A DNA stretch of 64,000 bases, from NCBI GenBank assembly GCA_000955875.1, contig JYOE01000013.1, positions 62,001-126,000 of the forward strand. Reading direction: 5' to 3'. The notes below the pieces were generated by a model. It searched no databases, was not told the origin of the DNA, and worked only from the letters and a program-made list of their open reading frames with translations. Source of the stretch: Terrabacter sp. 28 (lineage in GTDB: Bacteria > Actinomycetota > Actinomycetes > Actinomycetales > Dermatophilaceae). The translations under genes were made by a program, and so were the position numbers. Positions 1-8,166 of the stretch are shown piece by piece; the stretch's first letter is position 1, and the number at the start of each line of letters is the position of its first letter.

Positions 1-646
1 CCGTCCGGGGCACCCGCATGAGCGCCAGCAGCTCGTCGTCCCAGTCGAGCGTCGACAGGTTCATGAGCATCGTCCGGCTGGCGTTGGTGACATCCGTGAC
101 GTGCACTCCACCGATCGGTCCCCCGGTGAGGTTCCACAGCAGCCAGCTGTCCATGGTGCCGACGAGGACGCTGCCGTCCTCGGCCCTCTCGTGCAGGCCC
201 GGCACCTCCTCCATGAGCCAGCGCAGCTTGGATCCCGAGAAGTAGGTGACCGCGGGCAGGCCCGAGCGAGAGGTGATCTCGGACTCCGACATCTCCCGGC
301 AGATCTGCTCGAGCAGGCCGGCAGTCCTGGTGTCCTGCCACCCGATCGCGTGGTGCACCGGTCGTCCGGTCCATCGCTCCCACGCGACGACCGTCTCGCG
401 CTGGTTCGTCACGCCCAGGGCGACGACGTCACCCGGCGAGGCTCCCGCCTGGTCCAACGCCTCGGGCACCACCTCCTGGACGATCCGCCAGATCTCGGCA
501 GCGTCGTGCTCGACCCATCCGGGGTGTGGGTAGTACTGGCGGTGCTGGCGCTGCGCAACCGCCACCATCCTCCCGTAGCGGTCGTAGACGATGCATCGCG
601 TCGACGTCGTCCCCTGGTCGATCGCCGCGACGTAGCGTGCCGTCAC
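1..646 (-). CDS. glpK: Glycerol kinase, second copy, C-terminus cut by window edge
   Basis: ATP-dependent phosphorylation of glycerol to sn-glycerol 3-phosphate in the cytoplasm. About 215 N-terminal residues are visible. The phosphate-binding start [12 protein letters not shown], then [36 protein letters not shown] and [16 protein letters not shown] are all FGGY/GlpK signatures. It aligns throughout with the complete plus-strand glycerol kinase at 2481 but is clearly diverged, so the two are paralogues and not a recent duplication. The GTG start overlaps the stop of the upstream IclR gene (GTGA), so the two are translationally coupled. The rest of the protein lies left of the window, so intactness cannot be judged. 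Family certain; which kinase is the main one is not decidable here. Confidence 0.93.
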   Translation of the reverse strand, partial: MTARYVAAIDQGTTSTRCIVYDRYGRMVAVAQRQHRQYYPHPGWVEHDAAEIWRIVQEVVPEALDQAGASPGDVVALGVTNQRETVVAWERWTGRPVHHAIGWQDTRTAGLLEQICREMSESEITSRSGLPAVTYFSGSKLRWLMEEVPGLHERAEDGSVLVGTMDSWLLWNLTGGPIGGVHVTDVTNASRTMLMNLSTLDWDDELLALMRVPRT

Positions 647-1413
647 GGTTCGCGCCCGTGCCCGAGCTCGCGCGACACGCAACGGCCCACGGCCACGACC
701 TCCCGCACGACGTCCTCGCGCGGGCGAAGGTTGGTGTCGCAGACCCGGTCGACGTCGCCGGCCACCCCGACCGCAGCGACGACCGCACCACTCCGATCGC
801 GCACCGCGGCGGCCACCTCGGCAACGCCCGGCAGGTGCTCGTCGACGGCGGCCGCCCAGCCTCCGTCACGGACGTCCGCGAGCTGGCGCAGGAGCGTCGA
901 GCGGTCGCGACTCGTGCGGAAAGTGAAGGAGGAGAGCTCTCCCGGGGGCAGGCAGCGCACGGCGGCGGGGTCGAAGGCGAGCAGCACCTTGCCGAGCGCG
1001 GTGGCGTGCAGGGGCAGACGCGTACCGGTCTCGATGGTCTGACCCGGCGCGTCCGGGCGGAACACGTGATGGACCACGAGTGCCGACCCCTCGGAGAGTG
1101 CGGCGAGCCGGACCGCCTCCCCCGTCCTCGCGGCAAGCGCGTCGGTCCAGTTCAGGGCTCTCGACCGCAGCTCGTTGGGGTCGATGCGTTCGGACCCGAG
1201 GGTGAGCAGCTCGGCACCGAGCAGGTATCCACCCGAGGCGTGCTCCCTGTCGACGAACCCGACGTCGACCAATGTGGCGAGCAGGCCGTGCACCGTCGGT
1301 TTCGGCAGGTCGAGGGCCATGGCCACGGTTGCCAGCGAGACCGGCTCGGCCTCGGCGGCGAGCACCCGGAGGATCGCGGCGGCACGTTCCACCGACTGGA
1401 TGCTGCCTGACAC
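643..1413 (-). CDS. IclR-family transcriptional regulator (GylR/GlpR-like)
   Basis: 256-residue DNA-binding regulator. The N-terminal winged helix-turn-helix (about residues 1-65, [12 protein letters not shown] and [15 protein letters not shown]) is followed by the IclR ligand-binding domain with the typical [15 protein letters not shown] and [18 protein letters not shown] stretches. Length fits the family. The gene sits between two glycerol kinases and faces glpF-glpK-glpD. In Streptomyces the IclR-family protein GylR controls the glycerol operon, so the same role is inferred here, with glycerol 3-phosphate or glycerol as inducer. GTG start 7 bases after a TACCGT -10-like hexamer and no Shine-Dalgarno suggest a leaderless message. 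Twin palindromes at 1460-1499 are its probable operators. Confidence 0.93.
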   Translation of the reverse strand: MSGSIQSVERAAAILRVLAAEAEPVSLATVAMALDLPKPTVHGLLATLVDVGFVDREHASGGYLLGAELLTLGSERIDPNELRSRALNWTDALAARTGEAVRLAALSEGSALVVHHVFRPDAPGQTIETGTRLPLHATALGKVLLAFDPAAVRCLPPGELSSFTFRTSRDRSTLLRQLADVRDGGWAAAVDEHLPGVAEVAAAVRDRSGAVVAAVGVAGDVDRVCDTNLRPREDVVREVVAVGRCVSRELGHGREP

Positions 1414-1420
1414 ACCGTCG

Positions 1421-1426
1421 ACGGTA
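1421..1426 (-). promoter_or_regulatory. Candidate -10 hexamer of a leaderless IclR transcript
   Basis: On the minus strand TACCGT is separated by seven bases from the GTG start of the IclR gene. A TANNNT box at this distance puts the transcription start at or next to the start codon, as in actinobacterial leaderless mRNAs. No Shine-Dalgarno sequence precedes the GTG. Inferred from spacing only. Confidence 0.45.
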
Positions 1427-1459
1427 CCGCCGCGCGCTCTCTCGTGGCCGCCTTGGACA

Positions 1460-1499
1460 TTCGGCGATGTCGAACGTCCCGATGTTCGGCGATGCCGAA
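1460..1499. promoter_or_regulatory. Twin IclR-type operators
   Basis: Two 15-base palindromes of form TTCGGC-GAT-GYCGAA lie at 1460-1474 and 1485-1499, 25 bases apart centre to centre. The second is a perfect inverted repeat and the first has one mismatch. They sit between the divergent IclR gene and glpF, the expected place for an IclR-family operator controlling both directions. The palindrome is seen directly; the assignment to this regulator is inferred. Confidence 0.65.
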
Positions 1500-1580
1500 C
1501 GGAGGCGGTGGCGACGCGTCGACGGCGCGCCTAGCGTCCGGGCGATCATCTGCGGATCACCTGGTCAAAGGAGACCCTCC

Positions 1581-2417
1581 ATGAACAGCAAGGAACCCAG
1601 TCTCACCGCTGAGCTGCTCGCCGAGTTCGCGGGCACGCTCGTCCTCATCCTCTTCGGGGTCGGCGTCGTCGCCCAGGTCGTCACGAGTGACGGAAACCTT
1701 GGCGACCACGACTCCATCGCCTGGGCCTGGGGCCTCGGCGTCACCTTCGGCGTGTACACCGCCGCCCGGGTCAGCGGCGCGCACCTCAACCCGGCCGTCA
1801 CGGTGGCACTCGCCGCCTTCGGCGGTTTCAGCTGGCGCAAGGTGCTGCCCTACTCGCTGGCCCAGCTCGCCGGGGCCTTCTCCGCCGCACTCGTCGTGCG
1901 CTGGGTCTACGCCCAGGCGATCGGCGCCGTCGATCCCGGCCACACCATCAAGACCCAGAGCATCTTCTCGACGCTTCCCGGCAATGGCGCCCTCGACATC
2001 AGCCTCTCGACGGCACTGCTCGACCAGGTCGTCGGCACGGCCATCCTCCTCTTCCTCGTCATGGCCGTGACCGACGCCCGCAACAACGCGCCCGTGGCGT
2101 GGGTCGCGCCGATCGTCATCGGCCTCGTCGTCGTCGCCATCGGCATGGCCTGGGGCACCAACGCCGGCTACGCCATCAACCCCGCCCGCGACCTGGGCCC
2201 CCGGCTCGCCTCGTTCGTCACGGGCTATGGGACCGCCTTCTCCGACCAGCGCGGTGACCTCTACTTCTGGGTCCCCATCGTCGGGCCCCTCGTCGGCGGG
2301 CTCGTGGGCGCCGGCGCCTACCGCGCGCTCGTGGGACGCCACCTTCCCGAGCCGGAGGCCGAGCAGGTTCCCGGCGAGGTCCCCACCGACGCCCCACGCG
2401 TCAGCACCGTCTCGTGA
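1581..2417 (+). CDS. glpF: Glycerol facilitator (aquaglyceroporin)
   Basis: 278-residue MIP-family channel that admits glycerol across the cytoplasmic membrane. Both pore motifs are present: SGAHLNPAVTVAL in the first half and AGYAINPARDLGPRL in the second. The Asp after the second NPAR is the residue that marks glycerol facilitators rather than water-only aquaporins. Six hydrophobic segments are evident. The ATG is preceded by AAAGGAGA at 1567-1574; a longer reading frame upstream lacks such a site and is rejected. It is first gene of glpF-glpK-glpD, 63 bases before glpK, so uptake and trapping by phosphorylation are co-expressed, probably under the adjacent IclR regulator. Confidence 0.95.
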   Translation: MNSKEPSLTAELLAEFAGTLVLILFGVGVVAQVVTSDGNLGDHDSIAWAWGLGVTFGVYTAARVSGAHLNPAVTVALAAFGGFSWRKVLPYSLAQLAGAFSAALVVRWVYAQAIGAVDPGHTIKTQSIFSTLPGNGALDISLSTALLDQVVGTAILLFLVMAVTDARNNAPVAWVAPIVIGLVVVAIGMAWGTNAGYAINPARDLGPRLASFVTGYGTAFSDQRGDLYFWVPIVGPLVGGLVGAGAYRALVGRHLPEPEAEQVPGEVPTDAPRVSTVS

Positions 2418-2480
2418 CGGCGGTCCATCACCGCACCCTCACCACCCTCCAGCGCCTCAACCCACTCAAAGGAGAGCACC

Positions 2481-3995
2481 ATGGCTGACTTCGTCGGCGC
2501 CGTCGACCAGGGCACCACCAGCACCCGGTTCATGATCTTCGACCACTCCGGCAACGAGGTGGGCCGCCACCAGCTCGAGCACGAGCAGATCATGCCGAAG
2601 CCCGGCTGGGTGGAGCACAACCCCGTCGAGATCTGGGAGCGCACCGCCTCCGTGGTCCAGACCGCCCTCAACCGGAACGGGTTGTGTGCCAAGGACCTTG
2701 CCGCGTTCGGCATCACCAACCAGCGCGAGACCACCGTCGTGTGGAACCGGCGCACTGGCCGGCCCTACTACAACGCCATCGTGTGGCAGGACACCCGCAC
2801 CGACCACATCGCCGCAGCGCTCGAGCGTGACGGCCGCGGCGACGTCATCCGTCAGAAGGCCGGTCTGCCGCCGGCGACGTACTTCTCGGGCGGCAAGATC
2901 CAGTGGATCCTCGAGAACGTGCCCGGAGTGCGCGAGGACGCCGAGCGCGGCGACGCGCTGTTCGGGACGACCGACTCGTGGGTCATGTGGAACCTCACCG
3001 GCGGCGTACGCGGTGGCGTGCACGTCACCGACGTCACCAACGCCAGCCGCACCATGCTCATGAACCTCGAGACGCTCGACTGGGACGACGAGCTGCTGGA
3101 CATGTTCGGCGTGCCGCGACAGATGCTCCCTGAGATCCGGCCGTCGTCGGACCCGGAGCTCTACGGCCACACCCTCGACAACGGTCCGGTCGGCGGGGCG
3201 GTGCCGCTGTCGGCGATCCTCGGCGACCAGCAGGCCGCGATGGTGGGGCAGGTGTGCCTCGCCGCCGGCGAGGCCAAGAACACCTACGGCACCGGGAACT
3301 TCCTGCTGCTCAACACCGGTCACGAGCTGGTGCGCTCCGACAACGGCCTGCTGACGACCGTCTGCTACCAGTTCGGCAAGGAGAAGCCGGTCTACGCGCT
3401 CGAGGGCTCGATCGCCGTGACGGGGTCCGCCGTGCAGTGGCTTCGCGACCAGCTCGGCATCATCTCAGGGGCGGCCCAGAGCGAGTCGCTGGCGCGCGAG
3501 GTCGACGACAACGGCGACGTGTACTTCGTGCCGGCCTTCTCGGGCCTGTTCGCGCCCTACTGGCGCTCCGACGCCCGCGGCGCCATCGTCGGGCTCTCGC
3601 GCTACAACACGAACGCGCACATCGCCCGGGCCACGCTCGAGGCGATCTGCTACCAGAGCCGCGACGTCGCCGACGCCATGGAGAAGGACTCGGGGGTCCG
3701 GCTCGAGGTGCTCAAGGTCGACGGCGGCGTCACCGCCAACTCCCTCTGCATGCAGATCCAGGCCGACGTGCTCGGCGTCCCCGTGAGCCGTCCCGTCGTC
3801 GCGGAGACCACCGCTCTCGGGGCGGCCTACGGAGCCGGGCTCGCCGTCGGGTTCTGGGAGTCGCCCGACGAGCTGCGCGAGAACTGGAACGAGGCCCGGC
3901 GGTGGGACCCGGAGTGGACCGAGGAGCAGCGCGAGACCGGCTACGCCGGATGGCGCAAGGCCGTGACGCGGACCTTCGACTGGGTGGAGGTGTGA
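2481..3995 (+). CDS. glpK: Glycerol kinase
   Basis: 504-residue cytoplasmic FGGY-family kinase, full family length, converting glycerol to glycerol 3-phosphate. Visible signatures are [12 protein letters not shown] (N-terminal phosphate loop), [37 protein letters not shown], the [21 protein letters not shown] block and [15 protein letters not shown] near the C-terminus. The ATG has CAAAGGAGA upstream. Its stop overlaps the GTG of glpD by GTGA, so kinase and dehydrogenase are translationally coupled. A second, divergent glycerol kinase lies at 1-646 on the other strand. Confidence 0.97.
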   Translation: MADFVGAVDQGTTSTRFMIFDHSGNEVGRHQLEHEQIMPKPGWVEHNPVEIWERTASVVQTALNRNGLCAKDLAAFGITNQRETTVVWNRRTGRPYYNAIVWQDTRTDHIAAALERDGRGDVIRQKAGLPPATYFSGGKIQWILENVPGVREDAERGDALFGTTDSWVMWNLTGGVRGGVHVTDVTNASRTMLMNLETLDWDDELLDMFGVPRQMLPEIRPSSDPELYGHTLDNGPVGGAVPLSAILGDQQAAMVGQVCLAAGEAKNTYGTGNFLLLNTGHELVRSDNGLLTTVCYQFGKEKPVYALEGSIAVTGSAVQWLRDQLGIISGAAQSESLAREVDDNGDVYFVPAFSGLFAPYWRSDARGAIVGLSRYNTNAHIARATLEAICYQSRDVADAMEKDSGVRLEVLKVDGGVTANSLCMQIQADVLGVPVSRPVVAETTALGAAYGAGLAVGFWESPDELRENWNEARRWDPEWTEEQRETGYAGWRKAVTRTFDWVEV

Positions 3996-5737
3996 CAGTG
4001 GCATCGGCTGCCCGACTCTCCCCCACTGAGCGGGCCCGAGCGCTCGAGGCGATGGCCGGTGAGGAGCTCGACGTGCTCGTCATCGGTGGCGGCGTGGTCG
4101 GCGCCGGCGCCGCCCTCGACGCCACGACGCGCGGGCTGCGAGTCGGCCTCGTCGAGGCACGCGACTACGCCGCCGGGACGTCGAGCCGGTCGAGCAAGCT
4201 CGTCCACGGTGGCCTGCGCTACCTTGAACAGCTCGACTTCCGACTCGTGCGCGAGGCGCTGCGCGAGCGCTCGCTGATCCTCCACCACCTGGCGCCGCAC
4301 CTGGCCCGGCCCGTACCGTTCCTCTACCCCTTGAGGCACAGGGTGTGGGAGCGGCTCTACGTCGGGCTCGGTGTGGCGCTCTACGACACGCTCGGTGGTC
4401 GGCACGGGGTCCCCGGGCACCGGCACCTGACGCGCCGGGCAGCACTGGCCCGCTTCCCGTCCCTGCGGGAGGAGGCACTCGTGGGGGCGATCGAGTACCA
4501 CGACGGGCAGGTCGACGACGCCCGGCACACGATGATGTTGGTCCGCACAGCGGCCCAGCACGGCGCGCTGGTCGCCACGAGCGCCCGGGTCACCGGGTTC
4601 CTGCGCGACGATGAGCGCATCGTCGGCGCCATCGTCACCGATCTCGAGTCCGGGCGTGAGCACGTCGTCCGGGCCAAGCGGATCATCAACGCGGCCGGCG
4701 TGTGGAGCGACGAGCTGCAGGAGCTCGTCGGAGCCCGCACCGGCCCCTCCGTGCGAGCGTCCAAGGGGGTGCACATCGTGGTCCCACGTGACCGCATCGA
4801 CGCGCACAGCGGCATCATCACCCGCACCGCGACGTCGGTGCTCTTCGTCATCCCGTGGGACGACCACTGGATCATCGGCACGACCGACACCGACTGGGCG
4901 CTCGACCGTGCGCACCCTGCGGCCAGCCGCAAGGACATCGAGTACCTGCTCGCGCAGGCCAACCGAGTGCTCGCGACACCGTTGGGACCGGAGGACGTCG
5001 TCGGCGTCTACGCCGGCCTGCGTCCACTGCTGTCGGGCGAGTCGGACGAGACGAGCAAGCTGTCACGCGAGCACGCGGTCGTCTCGCCGGTGCCGGGCCT
5101 CGTCATGGTGGCCGGCGGCAAGTACACGACCTACCGCGTCATGGCACGCGACGCCGTGGACGCCGCGGTGCGCGACCTGCCGACCCCCGCGGCCGAGTCG
5201 TGCACCGAGAACGTCCCCCTCGTGGGCGCGGACGGCTTCACGGCCGCCTGGAACCGCCGGCGCCTGACAGCCGGAGAGCTGGGCGTGGACGCCGACCGGG
5301 TCGAGCACCTGCTGCGCCGCTACGGGACGCTGCTCGACGAGCTGGCCGCGACCCTCGCCGAGAGGCCTGACCTCGCGGAGCCGTTGGCCGGCGCACCCGA
5401 GTACCTGCGTGTCGAGGCGTGGTACGCGGCCGCCGCCGAGGGCGCACTGCACCTCGACGACGTGCTGACGCGCCGCACCCGCATCTCGATCTTGACGCCG
5501 GACAGAGGGGTCGGCGCCGCCGAGGAGGTCGCCGAGGTCGTCGCGCCCGTGCTCGGGTGGGACGACGAGGACGTCGCGCGCGAGGTGGCGCACTACCGGG
5601 CACGCGTGGAGGCGGAGCTGCAGTCACAGCGCGAACCCGACGACCTCACCGCTGACGCGGCAAGGCTGGGAGCCCCGGACGTGCGTGGGAAGTCAGTCGG
5701 CCATGGACGTGCCACGAAGGTCCAGACTGTGCCCTGA
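3992..5737 (+). CDS. glpD: Aerobic glycerol-3-phosphate dehydrogenase
   Basis: FAD-dependent, membrane-associated oxidation of glycerol 3-phosphate to dihydroxyacetone phosphate, feeding electrons to quinone. About 581 residues. The Rossmann dinucleotide motif [17 protein letters not shown] starts near residue 27 and is followed by the GlpD signature [30 protein letters not shown] and [10 protein letters not shown] are the conserved C-terminal FAD-contacting blocks, ahead of a C-terminal helical domain. The start is GTG at 3992 overlapping the glpK stop; a second GTG at 3998 is equally possible and changes only two residues. Last gene of the glp operon, followed by a hairpin at 5763. Confidence 0.95.
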   Translation: MTVASAARLSPTERARALEAMAGEELDVLVIGGGVVGAGAALDATTRGLRVGLVEARDYAAGTSSRSSKLVHGGLRYLEQLDFRLVREALRERSLILHHLAPHLARPVPFLYPLRHRVWERLYVGLGVALYDTLGGRHGVPGHRHLTRRAALARFPSLREEALVGAIEYHDGQVDDARHTMMLVRTAAQHGALVATSARVTGFLRDDERIVGAIVTDLESGREHVVRAKRIINAAGVWSDELQELVGARTGPSVRASKGVHIVVPRDRIDAHSGIITRTATSVLFVIPWDDHWIIGTTDTDWALDRAHPAASRKDIEYLLAQANRVLATPLGPEDVVGVYAGLRPLLSGESDETSKLSREHAVVSPVPGLVMVAGGKYTTYRVMARDAVDAAVRDLPTPAAESCTENVPLVGADGFTAAWNRRRLTAGELGVDADRVEHLLRRYGTLLDELAATLAERPDLAEPLAGAPEYLRVEAWYAAAAEGALHLDDVLTRRTRISILTPDRGVGAAEEVAEVVAPVLGWDDEDVAREVAHYRARVEAELQSQREPDDLTADAARLGAPDVRGKSVGHGRATKVQTVP

Positions 5738-5762
5738 GCTGCCGGGCAGAAAGACGTCGTGC

Positions 5763-5794
5763 GGATGCCGCCCACCCTCGCGTGGGCGGCATCC
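5763..5794. terminator. Terminator hairpin after glpD
   Basis: A 13-bp perfect stem (GGATGCCGCCCAC / GTGGGCGGCATCC) with a six-base loop lies 25 bases after glpD. There is no T-tract, which is common in high-G+C actinobacteria. It stands between convergent genes and may act in both directions. Confidence 0.7.
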
Positions 5795-5853
5795 CCACGT
5801 GGCGGCGCAGCCGACCGAATCGCTGCACGAAGCGGCTCCCGGTGTTCCCCGGC

Positions 5854-6126
5854 TCAGCGACGAGCGAGTCTGATGACGGCGTAGGTGATGCCGAGGATGA
5901 CGTCCACGATCGCCCAGAGACCGATGATGAGGCCGACGCCGATGGCAGTCCCGACGGCTGCGGCGTCCTGCATGGTCGGGTCGCTCTGGGCCGGCGTGGA
6001 CATCGACCCTGTGATGATCCAGGTCAGGAAGAGCGCCTGGACGAGGAGGAAGAACCACATGAACACGCGTCGCCGCTCAGTGGTGGGCAGGGTTTCGGTC
6101 GTAGGGTCTTGCGTGCGTGTCGACAT
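5854..6126 (-). CDS. Small two-helix membrane protein, unknown function
   Basis: 90 residues. A polar, Thr-rich N-terminus of about 20 residues ends in ERRR, followed by a hydrophobic helix (FMWFFLLVQALFLTWII), a short polar loop with SDPTMQD, and a second hydrophobic helix (GVGLIIGLWAIVDVILGI) before a basic LARR end. The positive charges beside the first helix and at the C-terminus suggest both termini face the cytoplasm. Small proteins of this shape are common in actinobacteria without assigned function. It is convergent with glpD and has no obvious operon partner. The ATG start is the only reasonable one. Function not recognised. Confidence 0.75.
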   Translation of the reverse strand: MSTRTQDPTTETLPTTERRRVFMWFFLLVQALFLTWIITGSMSTPAQSDPTMQDAAAVGTAIGVGLIIGLWAIVDVILGITYAVIRLARR

Positions 6127-6243
6127 GGTGGGCCTCCTTGCGGCCTGAGCGATCTCGGACCCGAGCCGTCTCGGGCCCTGGCATACCGGGCTCGCCCGTC
6201 CCGGCTACCCGGCACGATCCAGCCTCCCGGCCCAGGCAGGGGT

Positions 6244-6277
6244 GTCCCAGAGGACAAAGTCCTCGAAAGGGGGGGAC
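6244..6277. repeat. Nested inverted repeat in the 6127-6401 intergenic region
   Basis: Inner arms GAGGAC/GTCCTC (6250-6255 and 6259-6264) enclose AAA, and outer arms GTCCC/GGGAC (6244-6248 and 6273-6277) flank them with a run of seven G. It lies about 125 bases downstream of the minus-strand HNH gene and could be its terminator or a structured leader of the 5854-6126 gene. The rest of this 275-base gap shows nothing recognisable. Confidence 0.4.
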
Positions 6278-6401
6278 CTTCGACCACCTGTGAACCAACA
6301 CCTCCCAGCGACGACCTACACCGACCACCTTCAGCGCTGCTCCGACGCGCTGTGGCAGGGCTCGGGCCCCGCACTCGGTGGCGGGGTGCGGGGCGAGGTC
6401 G

Positions 6402-7640
6402 CTACAGGTGCCACGTGACGCCGGTCGCCGCGACGGTGGCCGTGAGGCCCCGCTGGTGGACGACCGTGTGGTGGCGCCCGCAGAGGAGAGCGCCGTTGAG
6501 CAGGTCGGTGCGGCCGCCGAACAGCCAGTGCACGACGTGGTGGGCGTCGCACCACTGGGGCGGGACCGTGCAGTCGGGGAACGAGCAGCCCCCGTCGCGG
6601 ACGGCCAGCGCCCGTCGCTGGGCGGGTGTGAACAGTCGTTGCGTGTAGCCGAGGTCGAGCACCTCGGATCGCGCCCCGAGGACCATGGGGACGATGCCCG
6701 CCTCGCAGGCGAGGCGGCGCACGGCTGACGGGGACAGCGCGGCGTCGGTGTCGAGCAGGCCGGCGCCACGCACCTGCTCCAACAACGCCTCGAGGCTCAT
6801 CGTGACGACGAGGGTGGTGCGCGGCGAACGGGTCACCCCTTCGGGCGCAGCCACTCCCCGGCCGACGATCTCGAGGAGCGCATCAGCCCGCCTCGTGGCC
6901 GGTGTGCGCGGGTCGACCTCACCGACGCCGCCGTCGAGGCAGAGGTCGGGACGCGGCGCCGACAGGGCGTCGACGGCCGACTCGACGATCGCGGCACCCT
7001 CCGGGTCGAGGCGCAGCTCGAACACCGAGAAGCCCGCGCACGAGCGGACCCTGCGGAAGGAGCGCCCGAGCCGCAGCCCAGCCTCCTCCGACTCGACCTC
7101 AGCCGGCGGCTTGAGCGTGGCGCGGGCGTGGGCTACGAGGCGAGCCAGCTCGCGCCGGCCGAGGACGTGGCACTCCTCGACCATGGTGTCGATGATCGCG
7201 GCGAGGTGGTCGGGGTCGGCGATGCGCGCCACGTCGTCGTGGAGACGGACGATGGCGGCGGCGTGCGCGACCGGCACCTCCGAAGCCGCCACCCGCTCGG
7301 CGAGGCGGGCCCAACGCGGCTCGTTCATGGCCGCCCCGACGCGCGTGACGGCGGCCGCCTCGGGCCCGTCGAGAGCACCTTCGGCCTGGCTGCGCAGCCA
7401 GTCGGTGCGCGAGAGCCCGTCGTCGGAGCCGAGTCCACGCGAGTCGGCCTCGCGCGCCAGCACGGCTGTCAGCGAGTGGCTCAGCTGCCGCACCTGCTGC
7501 GCCTGGCCGATGACCGCGCCGACCTCGGCCTCGGGCAGCGACCAGGTGGGGAACTCGCGGGTCAGGTCGCGCAGCGTCTCGGCCATCGAGCGCAGCACCT
7601 CGACCAGGCTCTTCGGCTCGATCGCGGCTGCTGCGCTCAT
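6402..7640 (-). CDS. DUF222 / HNH endonuclease-domain protein (13E12 repeat family)
   Basis: 412 residues. An alpha-helical DUF222 region fills the N-terminal two thirds (from MSAAAAIEPKSLVEVLRSM). The C-terminal third holds a complete HNH fold: DGGCSFPDCTVPPQWCDAHH, then GGRTDLLNGALLCGRHHTVVH, with paired cysteines for zinc and the His-His metal site. This is the multicopy actinobacterial 13E12-type family, whose biological role is unsettled; nuclease activity is likely from the intact motif but unproven. The start is placed at an internal ATG (7640), six bases after a TACAGT box, giving a leaderless transcript. A longer frame reaching 7685 would overlap the divergent neighbour. Its C-terminus is intact. 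Confidence 0.88.
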   Translation of the reverse strand: MSAAAAIEPKSLVEVLRSMAETLRDLTREFPTWSLPEAEVGAVIGQAQQVRQLSHSLTAVLAREADSRGLGSDDGLSRTDWLRSQAEGALDGPEAAAVTRVGAAMNEPRWARLAERVAASEVPVAHAAAIVRLHDDVARIADPDHLAAIIDTMVEECHVLGRRELARLVAHARATLKPPAEVESEEAGLRLGRSFRRVRSCAGFSVFELRLDPEGAAIVESAVDALSAPRPDLCLDGGVGEVDPRTPATRRADALLEIVGRGVAAPEGVTRSPRTTLVVTMSLEALLEQVRGAGLLDTDAALSPSAVRRLACEAGIVPMVLGARSEVLDLGYTQRLFTPAQRRALAVRDGGCSFPDCTVPPQWCDAHHVVHWLFGGRTDLLNGALLCGRHHTVVHQRGLTATVAATGVTWHL

Positions 7641-7646
7641 GCATTC

Positions 7647-7652
7647 ACTGTA
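7647..7652 (-). promoter_or_regulatory. Candidate -10 hexamer of the HNH gene (leaderless)
   Basis: Minus-strand TACAGT is followed after six bases by the ATG at 7640. There is no Shine-Dalgarno sequence. The spacing matches leaderless actinobacterial promoters; no convincing -35 box was found. Confidence 0.4.
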
Positions 7653-7702
7653 GAGTCGACCACTGACAACGCATGACTTCGTCACACGCGCCGAGGAGCC
7701 CC

Positions 7703-8053
7703 ATGCCCACGAGCAAGCGCCGCGCCGGCGCTCCCTCCAGCCCAGTTCCCGACACCCTGCGAGGCGACCGCACGAGGGTCCTCTCCGTCCGCCTCACGAA
7801 CGAGGAGCTCGACGCACTGACCGCACGGGCCATCGAGATGGGCGTGGGCCCCTCGACCCTGGCGCGCGCCCTGGTCCGTCGCGGGCTCCGCATCAGCGCG
7901 ACCGACGCGGGGGTCCCGCCATCAGCGGCACCCGACCTGACGGCCCCTCCGACGGCTCCCCCATCAGAGCTCGAGGCCCGCCTCGTCGAGCATCTCGTCA
8001 CGGGCCTCGCCGCCCGCGTCGAGGCGCTCGAGAGGTGGGTGGCCGAGCACTGA
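7703..8053 (+). CDS. Ribbon-helix-helix-like small protein
   Basis: 116 residues. After a basic N-terminus (MPTSKRRAGAP) comes VLSVRLTNEELDALTARA followed by VGPSTLARALVRRGLR, a beta-strand and two-helix pattern typical of CopG/MetJ-type DNA-binding or relaxosome accessory proteins. A Pro/Ala-rich linker then leads to a predicted amphipathic helix (LEARLVEHLVTGLAARVEALERWV) suited to dimerisation. GAGGAG precedes the ATG at 7703, which is preferred over the upstream ATG at 7673. It is divergent from the HNH gene. DNA binding is inferred from the pattern; no partner toxin gene is adjacent. Confidence 0.7.
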   Translation: MPTSKRRAGAPSSPVPDTLRGDRTRVLSVRLTNEELDALTARAIEMGVGPSTLARALVRRGLRISATDAGVPPSAAPDLTAPPTAPPSELEARLVEHLVTGLAARVEALERWVAEH

Positions 8054-8154
8054 GCCGACAGGATCGGGACGCAGACGGCCTACGCAAGGGGATCGACGGC
8101 ATACGCGGACGGTCGATCGGACCCCGCCCGTGTCGCTCGCCCGCCCCGACGCAC

Positions 8155-8160
8155 TACCGT
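8155..8160 (+). promoter_or_regulatory. Candidate -10 hexamer of the helicase gene (leaderless)
   Basis: TACCGT at 8155-8160 is followed by six bases and then the GTG start at 8167. No Shine-Dalgarno sequence fits this start. The same hexamer and spacing occur before the IclR gene. Confidence 0.45.
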
Positions 8161-8166
8161 CGGGGG

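Noticed and set aside
18..245. Plus-strand frame opposite the partial glycerol kinase
   Set aside because: It is antisense to conserved GlpK sequence; the same Ser-rich antisense pattern appears opposite the second glycerol kinase (2852-3103).
3254..3991. Long in-frame upstream extension of glpD through glpK
   Set aside because: It translates glpK in a wrong frame as Arg-rich sequence; the real start is the GTG overlapping the glpK stop.
6238..6285. Possible 6C small RNA because of a seven-C run in a hairpin region
   Set aside because: Only one stem with a nested arm is seen; the second C-rich hairpin loop required for 6C is absent.
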